A program made the position numbers and the translations under genes. A stretch of DNA of 64,000 bases from Diadema setosum (Eukaryota; Echinodermata; Echinoidea; Diadematoida; Diadematidae), in contig CM067070.1 of the NCBI GenBank assembly GCA_033980235.1, positions 28,238,627 through 28,302,626 of the forward strand. Direction: 5' to 3'. The stretch's first letter is position 1; each line of letters opens with the position of its first letter. This document shows, piece after piece, positions 35,444 through 46,766 of the stretch. The notes under the pieces are model-generated. The model saw only the letters and a list, made by a program, of their open reading frames with translations, was not told the DNA's origin and did not search any database.

Positions 35444-36419
35444 TAGTGGGACAGATATGTGAAAAAGATGTTCACATACGGCGGAAAGTATGAAATTTTG
35501 CACATAGTGGTACTTTGGGGCGCTGATTTAAAAAATTGCCGGATCCAAGAGATCTGACAACGGGGTCGGCCGCCATTTTGAATTCAAATATGGCCGCCGT
35601 CAAAGGTCACTATCTTCAGTTCTGAATGACATAAGCCATTGACATTTTATACATAAAAGCATGGTGATATAATAACTTCAATAACAGACTTATTTGATAT
35701 GTCTGACAAGCTGCACGGCAGCCAATTTGAATTTTCCTACATAGTTGCCATGTTGGAATGTTGAAAATCTCTATCTTGAGTTTGTAAATTAGGCTACCTG
35801 ATTGAGCGCTCGTTTGTAACTGGTTGAGTGCGCGCTGCTGTATTTACATTGTGACGTCAGTGAAAGGTGCATTGTGCTTCATTTTTGCTGCACTTTTTGG
35901 CTTGCCTGTGAATGTTAGTCGTGATGTTTGCCTTCGCAGCCATATTGGAATTCAAAATAGCGGGCATCGCGTTTGGCAGACACATCACAGTCAATTTTTA
36001 AACTCAGTATGTTAATATACTTGTTTGCATCTAATTTCAGTGCCACTCACCACTTAGAACTCGAGATAGGAATTTTGAACGTTTCGTCAAGGCGGCCATA
36101 TTAGAATTCAAAATGGCGGCTATTAAATGTTTGTCAGACATTTCAAATCAATCTGTCATCAAATTCAATATGTCAAAACGCTCTTGTGTACCAAGTTTTG
36201 GCACCACAGGTCATTCAGAACTGAAGATATGGATCTTTAAATTTCCTTCGTGATGGCGGCCATATTGGAATTCAAAATGGCGGCCGACCCCGTGGTCAGA
36301 TCTCTTGGATCCGGCAATTTTTTGAATCAGCGCCCCAAAATACCCCTATATGCAAAATGTCATACTTTCCGCCCGATGTGAGCATCTCAACCAATTTTTG
36401 TTACATATCTGCCCTACTA
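35444..36419. mobile_element. Foldback element upstream of gene B
   Basis: 976 bp with inverted arms of about 170-180 bp: left TAGTGGGACAGATATGT..., right the inverse of TAGTAGGGCAGATATGT. Shared internal blocks are 'AATTGCCGGATCCAAGAGAT' and 'GGCGGCCATATTGGAATTC'-like segments. It sits within a GA-rich stretch (AGAGAGAG on the left, GAGAGAGAGAG on the right). It contains repeated 'ATGGCGGCC' motifs and no coding frame. Confidence 0.85.
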
Positions 36420-36662
36420 GAGAGAGAGAGAGGGGGGGGGGAACGAAACAAAAGCTTTCCCGCCTTTTGACCCTAACAGTCGAGGCAGACGCCTATAATC
36501 TTGGTACAAAGTGCGTGTGTATGTATGATAACCTTTTAAATTGTATCACCGTGCAATCATAATGTTAATGAGTAATGCTCGGTATGAGTAATCATGTAAA
36601 TGCAATGAATGATAAACATAGTGCCATAATTCTAGTGCTTGGATATCACCAACCACGCACTT

Positions 36663-36679
36663 TGACGTAATATTATAAA
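36663..36679 (+). promoter_or_regulatory. Gene B core promoter: TGACGTAA and TATAAA
   Basis: TGACGTAA (36663-36670), a CRE/ATF-like site, lies just before a TATA box TATAAA (36674-36679). The signal-peptide ATG is at 36726, which leaves about 20 nt of 5' UTR after a start site placed 25-30 nt past the TATA box. The arrangement is seen; the function is inference. Confidence 0.5.
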
Positions 36680-36725
36680 GCTCTGTCCCACTCCATACGG
36701 TACAGCGAAGAACACCTCTCCAGCA

Positions 36726-36777
36726 ATGTCCTTTAGAGCTATCGCTTTTCTGACTGTGATGGCAGTTATGCATCAGG
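36726..36777 (+). CDS. Gene B: signal peptide exon
   Basis: ATG followed by MSFRAIAFLTVMAVMHQ, a short basic n-region and an 11-residue hydrophobic core, ending phase 1 at a GTAAGT donor. The next exon supplies AYGG, giving a plausible cleavage after HQA. It was chosen as the start because it lies just downstream of a TATA box and matches the phase of the Ig exon. Confidence 0.75.
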
Positions 36778-39624
36778 GTAAGTAGGCAATATAAATTATC
36801 ATATTCACAACATGACTTCTTTCTTCCGTTCTCCTCCCCCCCCCCCTCTCTCTCTCTTCTTCTTCTTCTTTTTCCACTTTGTAGTTTTGTAATGTCATCT
36901 TGCTCTTTCCCTGTATGACATCGAATCTTTGGTGCATGAATGCATGCGTTCTATACCAGTGTTGGCACTTGCTTACGTACTAAGTGTATGTATCTATTAG
37001 GGAATGCAAGGAAGAAAATAATCGAATATTTTGTGTAAGAAGAGTTGGATGCAAAGTGTAAATGGAAGACATAAAATCATCTAGAAATACAAACAAAACA
37101 TCAGTAGAAAAAAGATGAAAAAGTAAAAGGAGATAGATAAGAAAACAGTGAAGAAGTAAAAAAAAAAAAAAAAAAAAAAAGGTGTGAAGATACAGTTACA
37201 TAATATCACTAGAGAAAAAAAAAGATTAAAAAAAAAGATCTCAGTTTAGGTAGCTAATACATAAGTAATGTTTTGAAATTTACACGTTTAAGTTAAGGTA
37301 GATAGGTCTAAGTATCTTTTTTTAATCATATTATTATCTACTATATATCGCCCGGTAGGACTTGTGTTAAAGAAATGCTATTTATACACTCAGCAAAAAA
37401 AAAAAAAAAAATAAACACTTTTTCGAGATCATATTTTTCATAGAAGATTTTGGTGAAAATCAATGTTTTACATACTGTGTTAAAGGTAATTTGATTGGCT
37501 ATTATGCTAATAGGTTGATTAAAAAGAAAACTTTACGCATAAGTGAGCACATTCGTTTTTGTCCTCCAAAACGGAAAATAAAGAATTGCAAAAATCGGCA
37601 TGTTCTCTTTCAGTTGCAAATGCCCTTCACGATAACATTGAAAACAAAAGACCACTCAAACACAATGACAGATATGAATGAAATGGGAAAAAGGTTTTTG
37701 TTCTCTTTAGCTCTTTATAATCTCTAAAACAAAAACAAAGTGGGAAACTAAAGGGGGAAAATACGAATTTTTCTGTCAAGACAGGGAATAATAAGCGTAA
37801 AGATGACTAAATGAGCAGAATTTCTTTAACTATTTCTTTTAATCTAGCGATTTAAAATCCATGTGACAATTTCAAGAACCAAACATTATTTACAATTTCC
37901 TAATTTAAAAAAAAAATTCAAATTTCTATCATTTTTGAAAATTATCCCTTCTTGTCTTCTTTTATTTAAATTTAGGTTTGACATGAGATGCTTTATTTTC
38001 CTCCATTACTTTAAGCCTTCATTGGTCTTTTGGGCTTTAAAGACATCATAGAGTTCAAAGGATTATTTTTGCAACTTAAGTCATGTTTCTTTTTGTGTGA
38101 AATTCGTTGTCTGTTCTTATTGTTCTATGGAAGAGCACGTACGCATGAATGAAAACTTGTTCAGTTTTGCAATTTTTACTTTTGTGCCCTGGAAGAGAAA
38201 AAGCAATGTGTGCACTCATGCGTAAAGTTTCCTATTGGTCGACCTACCAGGTTGATAGCCAATTAAATTATCTTAAATATGGTATATCGTACATTAGCTT
38301 TAAGCCAAATATTCTACGAGAAATCCAAACTTGAAAAAGCGTTTACTTTCTTTTTTTTTTTTTGCTGGGTGTATATTGCTTTTGTTTACATGAAGATAGA
38401 GTCATTTGTTTTCAATTGAGAATCTAGCTCTCTTTTCAATACATAACATAATAGAAGGGTTGAGGGGTGACGATATGAAAATAAGACGTTGGAATCGCTA
38501 GCAAGCAGAAAAGAGAAACACAAGGTGTTTGATACCATCATGAACTACATTATAGAAGCACCTAGGCAGAGTCTTTGACAGAATCTACAATGAACCCAGT
38601 CTCGGGATTTCTCGATCTAGTGGTATCTCATCCCAACCCCACCTCGAAATCCTCGTTTCCTCAAAACGCCAGGTCGGATTAAACAGCAATCATCCTTTTG
38701 AGAAAGAGGATCTGCGGTCGTATTCGATAGAAATGCAGAGAGTGACAAATTATTGATAAAAATCTACCATAGCAGAGCATGTTTGTATTTTTGCATCAAA
38801 ATGTCGAATGAGAGTCGTCACAATCTGTTTGTTGCCGACTTCACAGCCTATGGGGGTGGCCCCAGCTTTGACAGATGTCAAGGAAGAGAATCATGCACTA
38901 GGAAAATGGACAGCAGAGAATTCCAACTCTCGTGTTCAGTACGTGGGGCAAAGCCTGACGTCACAATGACCTTGGAAGTGGAGGGAAATTCAAACCTGAC
39001 GATCCTGCCAGCGTCCTTTGAGAGAAGGGAGGATGGTACCCTCGATCAAATTCTCTACGCGAACGTGTCAATGAACTCGGACAGTAGCAGCGAAACATTT
39101 ACGTGTGATGCTAGGGGAGAAGGTTTTCACGGAAATGCAACTGCAACAATTGTAGTGAAAGTGACATCAGGTAAAGATTTAATACATCGATATATAAAGT
39201 AAATTTATAATGGTGAATCATAGTGAATATCTGTAGATTTAATGCTGACATTGCTATTAGAATTTCGTGTTACCTATGGGAATCCCGGATTTCCTTTTCT
39301 AGTTCTGTTGATAAAAGAATTGTATATTAACTACGTTCATCACATAATTCTAAATAAATCGTTTAAGGTAGATAGGTAGAGAAAAACTACAAAAACAAGG
39401 AAATAGAGTGGAAAGGAATTATATGTGAAAAGTAGGCCTAGGCCCTACTTTATAACGGGATTGCCTTGAGCAGGGTTACCATGAATGGCTGTTTAAGTAT
39501 AAAGTCGTAAAAGAGGTTGAACTATATGAATGACGATATAGTACCCAATGCTCGCCGGGCTAACTTTATCATTCTTTCAATATAAAAATTGTAGAGATTG
39601 AATACCTCATTGGTGAGCTTTACT

Positions 39625-39667
<43 letters not shown>

Positions 39668-42600
39668 ACTATATTTTAATGAATGGTCTGTGTATCGGAT
39701 TCAGACCCTGCATAGTGAATTTTAGAAAGGTGTTTCTTGATATCACGACATTTGTGTTGACGTTTTACCAAACAAATATGGTAAACATTGTTATTTCCGA
39801 TATACATGCATATAATCTGCTTGTTTTCTTCTTTGTTTGATATTGTTATTATTGTCAACCTTGTACAAAAGGATTTCCAAAGGCCGCAACCGCTGTCATT
39901 ATCATGGTGCTTATTCTCCTCGTCTTCGGACCTGTGTGTTTTGTTGTCTTTAAACGGAACGTTGTCCGTAGGAAACGAGGTGATGAACGAAAAGGTAGAT
40001 GAAATATTTCTTTTTACACAAGGTGTTCTAAGATGACCCTGAGTTATTTCATTGATACATTTTCAACTTTTCGCCATCAACACCTGTCCCGATTTGTTAT
40101 ACTATTTTACATCACAGGCTTAAAATAAGGATTTATATCTAAACAGTTACAAAGTACCGCTTTACACAACTACCAGGAAGGACAGATACACAAGTGTGAA
40201 AAAGTTACATACGCATTATGGAAATCAACGATTTTTAAAATATTAAAATATATCATTACATAAAAATCAGAAGAACCTCTACGTTAGGATATGATGCAAC
40301 AATATTAACCTTTACCATGGCGTATTTCTTGTTGGATTAAACTTATTCAACTTTCACAACAATTCGACTGCCCTATGAATAGTGATGCTTCTTATGATCA
40401 AGGCAATGATATTCGTATAGATATGTTTCGCTCATGCTGTTCCATCCCTCACAGATTTGTGCTGCAGCCGATTCTCAAGCTGTAATAAAGATGACACAGA
40501 CTGTGAAGAAAGCAAGCTTCCCCTAGGTAAAATAATACATTTTCGGCTTTACATGATTTTACATGATTATGTTTCTGTATTATGTCGTCTATTTGATAAT
40601 TGCATGCCTGAGATTGGTACATCGGTATTTTGATCCGTTTGCTCTTAGTGCCGCAATGGAAGTACATGAGAGATAGTATACCGACTGCATACTGCCGATG
40701 AGCGCTTTGAAACAACGTAACGCACAGTGAGGCAGGAGGTAGACAGGTTACATAATCACGTAATGATAATTTCGAGTGTACAGACAATCGGCAATGAATA
40801 GTAAATAAAAAGGATTACTGGAACTTGATATCTGAGGGCTTATTACGTCTTTGCCGCGAAAAGGTCATTTTTTCTTAAATTCTGGTAAATTTAACTTAAA
40901 ATCGTCAGAACCCTCAATAACGAATCAAATAACAATTGGGACAGAATAATCATTGGATAATGATAAATTAGCAGTGTGTTACGATTGTCATTAACGTGTA
41001 AGGAATATTCTTGGCATAGTACAGATAGGCCTTCATGCAATCCTGCTTCACAAATCAAACTATATAATTCAGCTGTCTAAATTAATCTTAACAACAAACT
41101 TTTCCATAACTTCCTTGTTAAGTCCACAAACTAGCCCCATTACAGAAACTGAGGACGAAAATAAACAACTACAAGCCTGGAGATGCAACGGGTATAAAAC
41201 TCACAACTGACGATGTGATTCTGGGCTTATTTGGGAAGATGTCTCATGGCAAATCGGCCTTCATCAATTCGGTCATGTTCGCCTTGAAAGGTAAGACACT
41301 CATCAGATTTTCTTTTTTTTTTAATACGTGCAATCAGATTAATAGTGGCATTACATCATTAACGGCAACACAACATTACTTATATATCTAGATTTTTTTT
41401 TTTACATGTTCATTTTTATCATTATGCATCAAGTTTTCATATAATGAAAAGGACAGGCATGCTTGACTGTTACTTTTGTATAATCAGCATCGCTATAGAT
41501 ATTCTTACATTTAGAACTTTATAGTACTTTCATAACTTTTTTTTTTTAATTTTAGGTGAGTATGTCAACTACACAGGCGAATGCGAAGAGGACTTGAATA
41601 TGTCCAGCGGCAGTTGTGGACAAACACCATATTATCTGACTGACTGCATTACTCTCTTAAAAAACATAGCCCTGGATCATTACTCTTCAAATCAAACTGG
41701 CAATGGAGATCAAACGGGTAAGAATTGAATCAGGTAATATTTTCTCCTTAGTGATTTTTATTTCAAACTCGGTAACATTTCTTGGCTTGAAACCTTGTGT
41801 CTCCAAACGCTGGCATCAACGTCTTGAAATAGACTTTAATAGCACAAGCTAACTGGTAGGCATTATTATTCAATGCTGATATTATGTCGTAGTTGGAAAG
41901 TGCTGTCAATAGGTGCACCATGAGATTTATCTAATAAACGATCTATGAAATAGGCTTTGGATCGAATTGATTATTGGAAAAGATAATGCAGTTGAAAACG
42001 AAATATGCATTAAGAGAAAGTACCAATAATAAAAGAACACATCGTTGAACGGCGGAAATTACACAATTCACTCAAAAGTCATAATTTTGTTGAATTTTCA
42101 GCAAAGAAATTACTTCAAGAACTTATAAAGAAAATATAAAGAAGATTATGTGGAAGAGCAGATCTAACAGTTACTTTGTGCAGTTTCTATGTGCCACCAT
42201 CCAGAGGAGTAATTGTGCAGATAATGTGCTTTACTTGACGTGGTTTGTTATACAAAGTATCATCTCTTAATTTATGTATCCTCTTTTATAGGGGACTCTC
42301 GTAAAGGCAAAATGGAGATACATTGTCCAATATTTGTTGCCAACCCGAGGTAAGAAACAGTTTAACTGACGCAACTTGTTCTCCTATGTTGCAAACCTTA
42401 ATAAAGGGAAACACTTGTTTGGATACAATGTGGTTGCAATAGGAAAGATTAAGCCTGGACAATAGACATGAATATTTCATGCTACGGTGGCACAAACAAG
42501 AACGAACAACAGCTAAATTGGTCACAAATAAAGACTGCCAACTAAACAGTAATTCTATATAAATATCTTACTTGTGTGTATGTGTGTGTGTGTGTGTGTG

Positions 42601-45600
42601 TTTTCGGGGTTGTGTAGAAACGGTTGCTGATATGAAATTCTTGTTTTGTAAAGTGTGAGTTCGGTGGGTTTTTTCCCCCTTCTCTGCGACCCCTTGCTTC
42701 AACCTTGCAAGTTGAATTTATTTTGTAGCCAAATTTGATGTAAACTAAAGATGGTCAGTTTCCGGACATTTATTCGGCGTTTTTAAATAAATCCGAAATT
42801 GAATTGAATCAAAATTGAGATAGTGACATTTCGTTCTATTTTGTCACTAAATTATCGAATAATTATGTATTCTCCTTCCTAGAAGATCAGCATTGCCACA
42901 TCCTTACTGCTCTGGAAGAATTGGAAGTTACAGTAGGATATTTTCTCCCGCCTTTAATTTATGAAAACAAAACAAAACAAAAACATTTCATGGAAATCTA
43001 GATCCGAAGGAAATACATTGTATAAGAATACGTTTTGATGCATATCTTCGTTGCCTTGTACAATTTTATTGTGATGATTACCGATGTTACTAATGCGTAA
43101 ATGCATCAATTCTATAATATCTTTTTCCTTTATTTAACTGTACCATTTATGAAGAAGAGACAGCTCGAAAATAATGTGTACTATAAACTGGCAAAAGGAG
43201 TCTCAAACTATAATCTAATTTGACTTTAAAACTTGAAAATTTGAGCAAAATTGGATTCATTTCTGAGAGTAATTTGACGGAATGGTGTTGGAAAAAAAAT
43301 ACCTCCTTGTGTACATAGTGAGACATGAGAAGCATGTTTTCTTTCTGAAAATGTATTCTATCAAATATCATTTCTTATATAATTTAAAACACACAGGACT
43401 TCTGAACTTGGTGAGTTGTGCAATTTCAGTCAGTATTTTGACGTATATTTAGATGCTCAGTCTTAAATGTGATTTCAGAGACCTTGTACGAGTTGCCCAA
43501 AAAGCAAATTGTTGTTATCGTTATTGTTATTATTATTATCATTATCAGCATTTTAGCGTCAACTAGGCAGTTTTCCTCATAAGATCGGTACGTTAGAAAA
43601 GTCCGTCTGTGTGTGTGGGGGGGGGGGATGGATAGGGGTACTAACGTTTCTCAATTCCTTTAACATGCATTTATATTCCAACAGAGATGAATACTTTGAC
43701 AACGACATGAAGAAATTTGTTTATGCCCTTGCCTTGGATATACAAAAGGAATATGGTAAGTGATTTGATGGAAGAAATCTATTTAGTTTACTCGAGCTTT
43801 TGAGTAGGACCTGGTCTGGCATGTCTGCTGTGCTTATTTTTTTATGTATTTGATTATTTTGGTTCTGAGTTTCTACACCACTAATATAGATCATATGCAT
43901 ACAGTTTTCTGGCAATGAAAAAAAGAAAGAAACAAAAATCATTTTGGCAATTATGAACATTACAACTTCTAAACAATTAACTAAAAAAGGGAAATTAACT
44001 GGTAATCAAAATAACGCAAACCTCTTCCGAATTAGCGTAAGCTTGAAGTTTGGGACTTTTTATTACACTCATCAATACTAGATTTTTTTTTCTTATTTTT
44101 TTTTTTTTTTTGCTTAATGTACAAAACAAAGGCTGTTGTTTGTGCCATGTAATGCTGAAAGAGGAAATTAAATAGGATGGCATAGTAGAAGCTATGTACA
44201 CTAACTTTGTTTCTTGTTAAATGGCGAGTTTCCCTCAAACATGTAGATTCAGTAAATGCCGCAAAAAAAAAGAAACACAAGGTTGAAGTATGAGGAAATT
44301 ACTCCCATTGATCACCTGCTACTGAGTTCTGTTTGATTTGCAAATATTCTCCATGAATTCTGATTGAGGAACATTTAATGCTCTATTGAAGTCCAAGAAA
44401 TTCAAATCTCTTTAACTTCTTTTAGTATTTTGTCCACATCATTCCACTGTCTTGAATTCAATAATTGCTGTAAACATCACAATTAAATTTAATTCCAAAA
44501 ATTCATTTTTCTTTTATTGACGTTCAGCGTTCAGTAAACTTGCTCTTTGTATGTGGAGGTTTGGGGAAATTTTCTCGATAAAGGGTTTACAGTTCACTCC
44601 CGTTATAAGGGGTAATACATTTCCTTGGGACGCGCTCTATTCTTTCGTTATATTGAAAGTCTCTTGCAGCTGATCATTAAAGCACATAAAGACTTGTAGA
44701 TGATAATTTGGGCCTAATTTTTACGTCGTTGTAATGAGAACTTCATTGTACTCGTGTTCCGCAGAAATCGAGCGCACTGTTTATTATTTGGATTGTGACC
44801 AGATATTACACGGTGTTTAAAACGCACACGAGGAGTCCAAGGGAAATAGAGGACTCCATAAAATATGCGATGGTAACACTCCATGGAAATTACGTGTATG
44901 GGAAAAGCGCAGAGGTGCCCCCTCTCCCAACTCCATAGACAGAGATTTCAGTATGGAAAAAAAACAATAAAGAAAAAGAAGGAACTTCAACTGTTTTTCG
45001 ATGATAAAACAGTATGAGAATGAAGAGTCGAAGCGAAGCTCTATTTTGTTATTCTCTTGAAAGCAAAGTCATACAAAGAGAACATAGGGAAAACAGTCAG
45101 AAAAAAACACGTAAAAGCAATATGACGACGGATTTCACATGCTTCCACTAATAGCGATCATGGCATTCAAATATTGGTGAGGTGTTGATATAAACCCGCT
45201 CAAGTCCTTCATCACACAAATCATCATATGCTTGCACTGGGGGAAAGGGTTGACGTGAATTAATACAAAAGAAGCTACATCATTCAAATGCCATTATGCT
45301 GGAATGGCAATGGTGAAAGAAAGCATTGATAACAAATAAACAGGTTCCGGAATCTGTTATATTTGTGATTTTCATATTTTCATAAAGCTGAAATCGAAGT
45401 GGCATTTCTTTATATTTGTAAGTATGATGTTGTGAATTCGTATTGTCAGTATTGTATACTTTTGCTACCGTATGTTGTTGTTTTTTTTTCATCTCTTTCT
45501 CTCTCTCTCTCTCTCTCTTCGTTCATCACAATCGTTTTTAAGGTGAGCCGTTGAAATTTGTTTTCACGCGTAAATCCGACATGGATAGCAGAGGCCAGAA

Positions 45601-45829
45601 TGTGCTGGAATTGTTCCCTCGTATTTCCAAAGATGACATGATAGCAGTTGAAAATTACACACTCAGCGACCATACAGAAAGTGTGGAGAGGAGCGCAGAG
45701 CTGCTGAAGTTCATCTGGGGCTGCCTAGAGACAGCGGAACGTGTTATCGAACCTTTGGAAAGAAAGATCACAGAGCGAAAGAAATCACACAAAAGGAACA
45801 GAAAGGAAAAGGACCTGGAGGATGTATAA
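36726..45829 (+). CDS. Gene B: signal peptide-Ig-TM-IFI44-like (pseudo)GTPase, complete
   Basis: Nine exons (36726-36777, 38847-39170, 39872-39994, 40455-40526, 41135-41290, 41556-41717, 42292-42349, 43685-43755, 45543-45829) join into 1305 nt: 434 residues plus stop, no frame break, all GT/AG. Order: signal peptide (1 to about 17), one Ig-like domain (18-125), TM helix (about 130-152), linker (167-190), P-loop GTPase-like domain (about 191-420), lysine-rich tail. P-loop GKMSHGKS is at 224-231. The G3 position reads K-N-I-A (278-281) instead of D-x-x-G. The protein is predicted to be single-pass with the GTPase-like domain in the cytosol. It is a tandem paralog of gene A, with far smaller introns. 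Exon choice was guided by the shared lengths and phases; expression is untested. Confidence 0.85.
36778..38846 (+). other. Gene B intron 1; no V-set exon found
   Basis: Contains a C/CT-rich tract (36836-36866), A runs at 37158-37181 and 37396-37411, and otherwise unremarkable sequence. All frames were checked for a Cys...Trp...Cys Ig pattern like the gene A exon at 2361 and none was seen. Confidence 0.55.
38847..39170 (+). CDS. Gene B: Ig-like domain exon
   Basis: 324 nt, phase 1-1 (acceptor TTCACAG, donor GTAAAG), the same length as gene A 2992-3315. Cysteines at DRCQG, ESC, QLSC and ETFTC. No C-strand Trp. N-x-S/T sites NLT, NVS, NAT. Strong conservation around FERREDGTLDQ and YANVSMN suggests structural constraint there, while the segment after the first Cys pair (TRKMDSRE) differs from gene A. 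Confidence 0.9.
39632..39662. repeat. (TG)n microsatellite in gene B intron 2
   Basis: About 15 TG repeats between the Ig and TM exons. Confidence 0.95.
39872..39994 (+). CDS. Gene B: transmembrane exon
   Basis: 123 nt, phase 1-1 (acceptor ACAAAAG, donor GTAGAT). GFPK is followed by a hydrophobic helix (AATAVIIMVLILLVFGPVCF then VVF) and the basic KRNVVRRKRG. A second possible donor, GTGATG after 39979, would shorten it by 15 nt in frame. The donor at 39995 was chosen because it aligns with the gene A exon end (R-x-E-R). Confidence 0.85.
40455..40526 (+). CDS. Gene B: cytoplasmic linker exon
   Basis: 72 nt, phase 1-1 (acceptor CTCACAG, donor GTAAAA): LCCSRFSSCNKDDTDCEESK then LPL. Cys- and acid-rich; the membrane-proximal CC could be lipidated (inference). 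It occupies the place of the amplified 78-nt linker exons of gene A. Confidence 0.7.
   Translation: MCAAADSQAVIKMTQTVKKASFP
41135..41290 (+). CDS. Gene B: GTPase P-loop exon
   Basis: 156 nt, phase 1-1 (acceptor AAACTAG, donor GTAAGA). It encodes LRTKINNYKPGD, then LGLFGKMSHGKSAFINSV with an intact GxxxxGKS Walker A. The residue after GKS is Ala where gene A has Thr. A closer AG (ATTACAG) 11 nt inside the exon would break the frame, so the upstream AG was chosen. Confidence 0.85.
41556..41717 (+). CDS. Gene B: G3-position exon, motif lost
   Basis: 162 nt, phase 1-1 (acceptor TTTTAG, donor GTAAGA). It aligns with gene A 24273-24440 through EY, the GSC motif and ITL. Where gene A has LVDNRGLVDYS, gene B has LLKNIALDHYS: Asp to Lys and Gly to Ala at the two key positions. 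The 3' part (SNQTGNGDQT) is also unlike gene A. Confidence 0.85.
42292..42349 (+). CDS. Gene B: short GTPase exon (58 nt)
   Basis: Phase 1 to 2 (acceptor TTTATAG, donor GTAAGA): DSRKGKMEIHCPIFVANPR. Shares IHCP-FV with gene A. Confidence 0.85.
42350..43684 (+). other. Gene B intron 7
   Basis: (TG)n at about 42577-42602, a T/C-rich stretch near 42670 and a G run at 43616-43627. No exon is recognised. Confidence 0.45.
43685..43755 (+). CDS. Gene B: short GTPase exon (71 nt)
   Basis: Phase 2 to 1 (acceptor CCAACAG, donor GTAAGT): DEYFDNDMKKFVYALALDIQ then KEY, a predicted helix matching gene A 26338-26408. Confidence 0.85.
43756..45542 (+). other. Gene B last intron
   Basis: No exon is seen. 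It holds an A/T-homopolymer region (44081-44112), a transposon arm (44590-44765) and a (CT)n tract at 45494-45519 just before the last acceptor, which may serve as its polypyrimidine tract. Confidence 0.5.
44590..44765. mobile_element. Solo arm of the CAGTGCAC/CGTTATAACG element family
   Basis: Starts TA-CAGTTCACTCCCGTTATAAG, matching the left end of the element at 31700, followed by degenerate 'TTCGTTATA' and 'TACGTCGTTGTAATGA' motifs. No matching opposite end nearby, so it is truncated or strongly decayed. Confidence 0.55.
45543..45829 (+). CDS. Gene B: C-terminal GTPase exon with basic tail
   Basis: Starts after AAG in phase 1 and runs to TAA. It encodes FVFTRKSDM (G4-like), FPRISKDDMIAVENYTLSDH, a helix SAELLKFIWGCLETAERVI, and a tail rich in Lys/Arg (KITERKKSHKRNRKEKDLED). 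The basic tail could bind acidic lipids or act as a nuclear signal in a processed fragment; both are speculation. Confidence 0.9.
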
Positions 45830-46766
45830 GCGATGACTGCTTCCATTATTTCTTATGGCAGATTATTTACAATTGTGGCATGTGCAAGTTTTCCATGATG
45901 TAATCTTTAGTGAGTGCGAACTAGAAAAAAGCAATAACTGTTTTCATAAAGAATATATCTTTGCACAGTCTCACAACTTCAACTTAAAACAGATTGGTGA
46001 TTCTATGTTTGTGGTATTAATCACGGTAAAATTACGGTATGCTGTTAATATTCGTCACCTTAATTGCCTATTGACCTGTCAACGCCTTTAACTACCGTTT
46101 GGTTTCCATGTAAACGTGCATTTTCTTTTTCCTGAACAAATGTACAAAAATGGGACTTAGGAACAGATTACTAGTGCAAGCAAATGTGTGGAATGAGGTT
46201 GCCAGGATTTTAGTTCTGTAAATGAAACGTAGATATACTTTTCCTTTCATTCCTCTCTTTTTAGCTTCTATATCGGACATCCATTCCAGATGGTATGTCA
46301 GATAAGTTGAGACTAACCATATAAGGACCGGCTTTGCCCCCCCCCCCCCCCGAAAAAAACCCCGAATGAAATAAGAAATAGAATGAAAACTTAAAGTAGT
46401 GATATCGAAGTAATAAGGAGAGGGCAGATGGTAACCTCCCAATTCCCAAAAATAGGAACACACACACACACACACACACACAATCATTAAACGAGATTGA
46501 TATAAAGTTATGTGCTGTGTTTGGAAGGCAACCAGACTGTTAAGGTGAATTAAAAAAAAAAAATCAAACAATGCATAAGTTATTGACTAAGCACTACCTT
46601 CCTTGAGCGGATCTGGAAATCTGCACAAATTTGTACTAATATACATAATTAAAGGACAGATGGGTGACAGACGCGCATTTCTCTTTTTGTAACAAAGTTA
46701 GTTGATATTGTCCTTTTCTCATACTTTTAATCCTTTCATAGCAAACGAATCTCTCACACTTGTTAT
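45830..46766. other. Sequence downstream of gene B
   Basis: Presumed 3' UTR and intergenic DNA, with no confident poly(A) signal. A C run at 46337-46351 and (CA)n at 46458-46482. No gene is recognised. Confidence 0.45.

Noticed and set aside
37491..37727. A possible extra exon or V-set domain in gene B intron 1
   Set aside because: No Cys-Trp-Cys Ig pattern and no suitable phase 1-1 splice pair.
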